Below, piece after piece: positions 61,758 to 64,000 of a DNA stretch of 64,000 nt (within the stretch, counting starts at the first letter, position 1; every line of letters begins with the position of its first letter). The DNA is from Treponema sp. Marseille-Q3903 (GTDB taxonomy: Bacteria > Spirochaetota > Spirochaetia > Treponematales > Treponemataceae): contig NZ_JACSEU010000001.1 in the NCBI RefSeq assembly GCF_014334335.1, positions 620,001 through 684,000 of the forward strand. The letters run 5' to 3'. The notes beneath the pieces were generated by a model. That model ran no database searches and was not told the DNA's origin. It saw only the letters and a program-made list of their open reading frames with translations. A program made the position numbers and the translations under genes.

Positions 61758-62864
61758 TTGAATAGTATTTATAGTGAGGGTTTTTGCCGTGCGGATTCCG
61801 ATTTTATCGAGAAAATTTGTGAAGGCGCTGATAGCGATCCTCATGATGCTATAGGCTTGAATACAGGAATGATTGAGGAAAGTAATCTGCCTACTGCACC
61901 GGATATTCAGGATATTTTAAGAAAACTGGATGCAGTGATTACTGCAAAACACTACAGCAAACGTACACGGGAAGCATACAGCTATTGGATAAGCCGCTTT
62001 ATACGAGAACATCAAAATAAAAATTTTAAAACATTTTCCGCTGCAGAGATAAATTCCTTTGTGAGCCGTCTTGCAATAAAAGAAAAGGTTGCCGCTTCAA
62101 GTCAAAATCAAGCCCTTGCCGCTCTTTTGTTTCTGTATAAAAACATATTAGGTTTAACTATACAAAGTCCCGAGAATATCATCCGTGCTAAAAAGTCTAA
62201 GAAGCTGCCTGCTGTACTGAGCCGTGAGGAAACGGCAAAGATATTCTCTTTGTTGCCTGAAAACGATTATGGTCTTTTTATCCGCTTGCTCTATGGAACG
62301 GGAATGAGGCTGATGGAAGGCTTGCAATTACGGGTACAAGATATTGATTTTGATAAAAATGAAATTACGGTACACTGCGGAAAGGGCGCAAAAGACCGTA
62401 AAACGGTGCTGCCGGTATCTCTAAAATTTCCGCTGCAAAAACATTTGGAAACAGTCCGCCGCATCCATGAGGCAGACTGCAAGGACGGTTTCGGCTCGGT
62501 ATCACTTCCCGCTGCCCTTGCGAAAAAATATCCCAATGCCGGTAAAACTTGGGCATGGCAGTGGGTGTTTCCCCAAGTACGCCGATGGCAAAATAATAAG
62601 ACAGGCGAGCAGGGGCGGTACCATATTGATCCTTCGGTTATTCAGCGCACCCTGCATGAAGCTGTTTTACGGTCGGGTATTCCGAAGCCGATCGGCTGCC
62701 ACACATTCCGCCACTCATTTGCAACACATCTACTGGAATCCGGTTACGATATCCGCACCATACAAGAGCTTCTTGGGCACAGCGATGTTTCAACCACTAT
62801 GGTTTACACCCACGTCCTCAACCGTGGTGGTCTCGGCGTTCAAAGCCCTATCGACCGAATGTGA
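61758..62864 (+). CDS. intI: integron-type tyrosine recombinase IntI
   Basis: The core is a complete IntI. It has the SAM-like N-domain (HYSKRTREAYSYWISRFIREH), catalytic Arg in GTGMRLMEG, Lys in HCGKGAKDR, HTFRHSFATHLLESG, LLGHSDVSTT and the Tyr in TMVYTHV. The IntI-specific insertion is present (YPNAGKTWAWQWVFPQ). Translation of this frame alone would need TTG 61758 or ATG 61869, neither with a good ribosome site. The open frame continues upstream into the extension at 61583. It reads toward the downstream genes, the inverted arrangement recalled for T. denticola. Confidence 0.93.
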   Translation: MNSIYSEGFCRADSDFIEKICEGADSDPHDAIGLNTGMIEESNLPTAPDIQDILRKLDAVITAKHYSKRTREAYSYWISRFIREHQNKNFKTFSAAEINSFVSRLAIKEKVAASSQNQALAALLFLYKNILGLTIQSPENIIRAKKSKKLPAVLSREETAKIFSLLPENDYGLFIRLLYGTGMRLMEGLQLRVQDIDFDKNEITVHCGKGAKDRKTVLPVSLKFPLQKHLETVRRIHEADCKDGFGSVSLPAALAKKYPNAGKTWAWQWVFPQVRRWQNNKTGEQGRYHIDPSVIQRTLHEAVLRSGIPKPIGCHTFRHSFATHLLESGYDIRTIQELLGHSDVSTTMVYTHVLNRGGLGVQSPIDRM

Positions 62865-62925
62865 TTCGCCTTTATCCCATTTAGTGAAGATAGGCCTAAT
62901 CTGGCTGTTGATGATGCGTGCAGGT

Positions 62926-63048
62926 TGCTATTATGGTAGAAAGATGAAGCTGCTTGGTGAGGTGTCAGTTTAGATTGAAAATGCGTAGTTTTTATGGTAT
63001 TATGAGGAAGGGTCGAAAAGAGGTTAGGCGGACGGCTCTACTAGAGCC
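62926..63048 (+). repeat. right copy of the ~104-bp direct repeat, attI candidate
   Basis: It lies in the 204-base gap after intI. It aligns with 60570-60672 and ends in GTTAGGC (63023-63029), a canonical integron core site. GGAC and a perfect hairpin GGCTCT-ACT-AGAGCC (63034-63048) follow. Position between intI and the next gene makes it the best attI candidate. No textbook attC was found in the next kilobase. Confidence 0.6.
62975..63003 (+). promoter_or_regulatory. promoter inside the attI candidate (Pc-like)
   Basis: TTGAAA (62975-62980), a 17-base spacer and TATTAT (62998-63003) point downstream. Transcription would begin near 63010, pass through the core site and hairpin, and drive the gene at 63069. 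Confidence 0.6.
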
Positions 63049-63068
63049 GCTTTAGGATAGGAGAATCT

Positions 63069-63608
63069 ATGGCACGGGCAAGAAATAAAGATGATTTACT
63101 GAAATTCGCTATGGAAAATTATTCAAAATTGATGGATATTATTTCTAAAATGACTGAAAATCAAATGAACACGCTTTTTGATTTCTCCGGCGATAAAAGT
63201 AAAAAAGAAGCTCATTGGAATCGTGATAAAAATGTTAGAGATGTTTTAATTCATTTGTATGAATGGCATCAACTTATGCTGAAATTCATAGAAAATAATG
63301 CTGATGGAAAAAGTAACATTCCGTTTTTGCCGCCTGAGTATTCTTGGAAAACCTATGGTGCAATGAATGTTATGTTTTGGAATAGGCATCAGAATACAAG
63401 CCTTGAAAGAGCAAAAGCAATGCTTGCAGAAAGTCATGAAAAAGTTCTTGCATTGGCTGATAAATACTCAAATGAAGAACTTTTTACAAAAAAATATTTT
63501 TCATGGACGGGAACAACCGATTTAGGCTCCTATTTTGTAAGTACGACTTCAAGTCATTATGATTGGGCTATTAAAAAGATAAAATTGCATTGTAAAAAAA
63601 TTGTATAA
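63069..63608 (+). CDS. ClbS/DfsB-family four-helix bundle protein
   Basis: The 179-residue protein matches the ClbS/DfsB (DUF1706) family: DDLLKFAMENYSKLMDIISKM, the RDVLIHLYEWHQLML helix with its His/Trp, YSWKTYGAMNVMFWNRHQNTS, and the SHYDWAIKKI end. ClbS protects colibactin producers by hydrolysing the cyclopropane warhead; most relatives have unknown targets. AGGATAGGAG precedes the ATG. Its position right after the core site fits a first integron cassette. Confidence 0.8.
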   Translation: MARARNKDDLLKFAMENYSKLMDIISKMTENQMNTLFDFSGDKSKKEAHWNRDKNVRDVLIHLYEWHQLMLKFIENNADGKSNIPFLPPEYSWKTYGAMNVMFWNRHQNTSLERAKAMLAESHEKVLALADKYSNEELFTKKYFSWTGTTDLGSYFVSTTSSHYDWAIKKIKLHCKKIV

Positions 63609-63678
63609 AAACTAGACTATACGCTAGAAATTTGCTGAAGCTCGCAGAGCTGCGATACATCCCTATCATTTTTTATAG

Positions 63679-63707
63679 TAGAAAAATTATCAGAATAATA
63701 GTATAAT
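63679..63707 (+). promoter_or_regulatory. promoter of the toxin-antitoxin pair
   Basis: TAGAAA (63679-63684), a 17-base spacer and a perfect TATAAT (63702-63707) precede the antitoxin start by 23 bases. The 122-base gap before the antitoxin also holds the small inverted repeat TCGCAG/CTGCGA near 63642. Confidence 0.55.
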
Positions 63708-63730
63708 TATGAACTGCAAGGAGGTCGTCG

Positions 63731-63925
63731 ATGATAGAAACAGCTCTTAAAAAAAAAGCGATGGATTATTTTGCAATGCTTGATAATGAACAGGCACAGA
63801 TGGTTATTTCATACATAGAAACAATTGAATTGCCCTCTGAAAAACAAAATCGTACTCTTGCCGACCTAAAGGGTAAAATTCAGTTTGCTGATGGATATGA
63901 TTATAAAGCAATGCGGAGTTCTTAA
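63731..63925 (+). CDS. putative VapB-like antitoxin
   Basis: The 64-residue protein is mostly helical and has an acidic middle (ETALKKKAMDYFAMLDNEQA; QNRTLADLKGKI; FADGYDYKAM). It lies directly before a PIN-domain toxin with stop and start overlapping as TAATG, typical of VapBC. AAGGAGG precedes the ATG. The DNA-binding family was not identified. Confidence 0.7.
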   Translation: MIETALKKKAMDYFAMLDNEQAQMVISYIETIELPSEKQNRTLADLKGKIQFADGYDYKAMRSS

Positions 63926-64000
63926 TGGTTTTAGTAGATACTTCTGTGCTGATCAATTTTTTTCGTGGCAAGGAAACTGTTGGAACGGCATATTTTGAAA
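63925..64000 (+). CDS. PIN-domain toxin (VapC-like), cut by window end
   Basis: The first 25 codons read VLVDTSVLINFFRGKETVGT and so on. The conserved N-terminal Asp of PIN ribonucleases is in VDTSVLI. The rest lies beyond the window. It overlaps the antitoxin stop by one base. Confidence 0.8.
   Translation, partial: MVLVDTSVLINFFRGKETVGTAYFE

Noticed and set aside
1-64000. CRISPR array, prophage or complete insertion sequence
   Set aside because: No regularly spaced identical repeats of 25-40 bases, no cas genes, no transposase and no phage structural genes were seen. The only long tandem repeat is coding (58930-59973).

Overview
The window looks like a chromosomal stretch of a treponeme (Spirochaetota). 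It is AT-rich, with tightly packed, mostly co-directional genes. Its mix of genes fits Treponema: paired SpoIIE-type phosphatases with a STAS protein next to grpE-dnaK-dnaJ, a ThrH phosphatase, small 'SCS-NP' lipoproteins, PF13303-type PTS membrane proteins, and an integron-type integrase read away from its own 3' side, as I recall for the T. denticola integron. I could not run a database search, so genus level is as far as I would go.

Positions 1-53,800 are ordinary core genome. In order: a Ste24-like protease; purine genes (purN, purM, purE) with a NUDIX hydrolase; regulators; a PTS IIC; uvrC; an envelope LamG/FN3 protein with a very large TPR protein; a pseudouridine synthase; an orphan adenine methyltransferase; grpE-dnaK-dnaJ; two PP2C phosphatases plus STAS; leuS; a zur-znuC-znuB zinc module; adk; lemA with two TPM proteins; a five-gene run from a divergent polysaccharide deacetylase through tsaD, aroF and tyrA to an O-methyltransferase; thrH; a TPP riboswitch with thiBPQ; argC-argJ-argB; an EAL phosphodiesterase; a PAP2 phosphatase; tRNA-Lys; and a heterodimeric ABC exporter with a DUF454-YgbA fusion.

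Positions 53,800-64,000 are accessory and look turbulent. They hold a lipoprotein behind a promoter with a C9 tract in its spacer, an orphan higA with a truncated higB, a MATE exporter and an internally deleted second copy of it, tfoX, a VOC gene broken by one stop codon, a Cys glutathione peroxidase, a lipoprotein built from four near-identical 88-residue repeats, gene fragments, a SAP-domain gene, an integron integrase (intI) split by a one-base shift in an A8 tract, and then a ClbS/DfsB-like gene and a VapBC-like toxin-antitoxin pair that runs off the window.

The most unusual signals are these. (1) Two multi-hairpin leaders, about 4 kb apart and upstream of different lipoproteins, share an architecture. 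The five-base word at the foot of four arms changes in concert between them (TTGAG/CTCAA versus ATTAC/GTAAT). (2) A ~104-bp imperfect direct repeat ends in GTTAGAT at 60,666 and GTTAGGC at 63,023. It brackets the 2.36-kb intI module and could be its recombination sites. (3) intI has an apparent N-terminal extension that is restored by removing one A from an A8 run. (4) Four genes have a -35/17 bp/-10 promoter whose -10 ends exactly six bases before the ATG, with no Shine-Dalgarno sequence, which suggests leaderless mRNAs.
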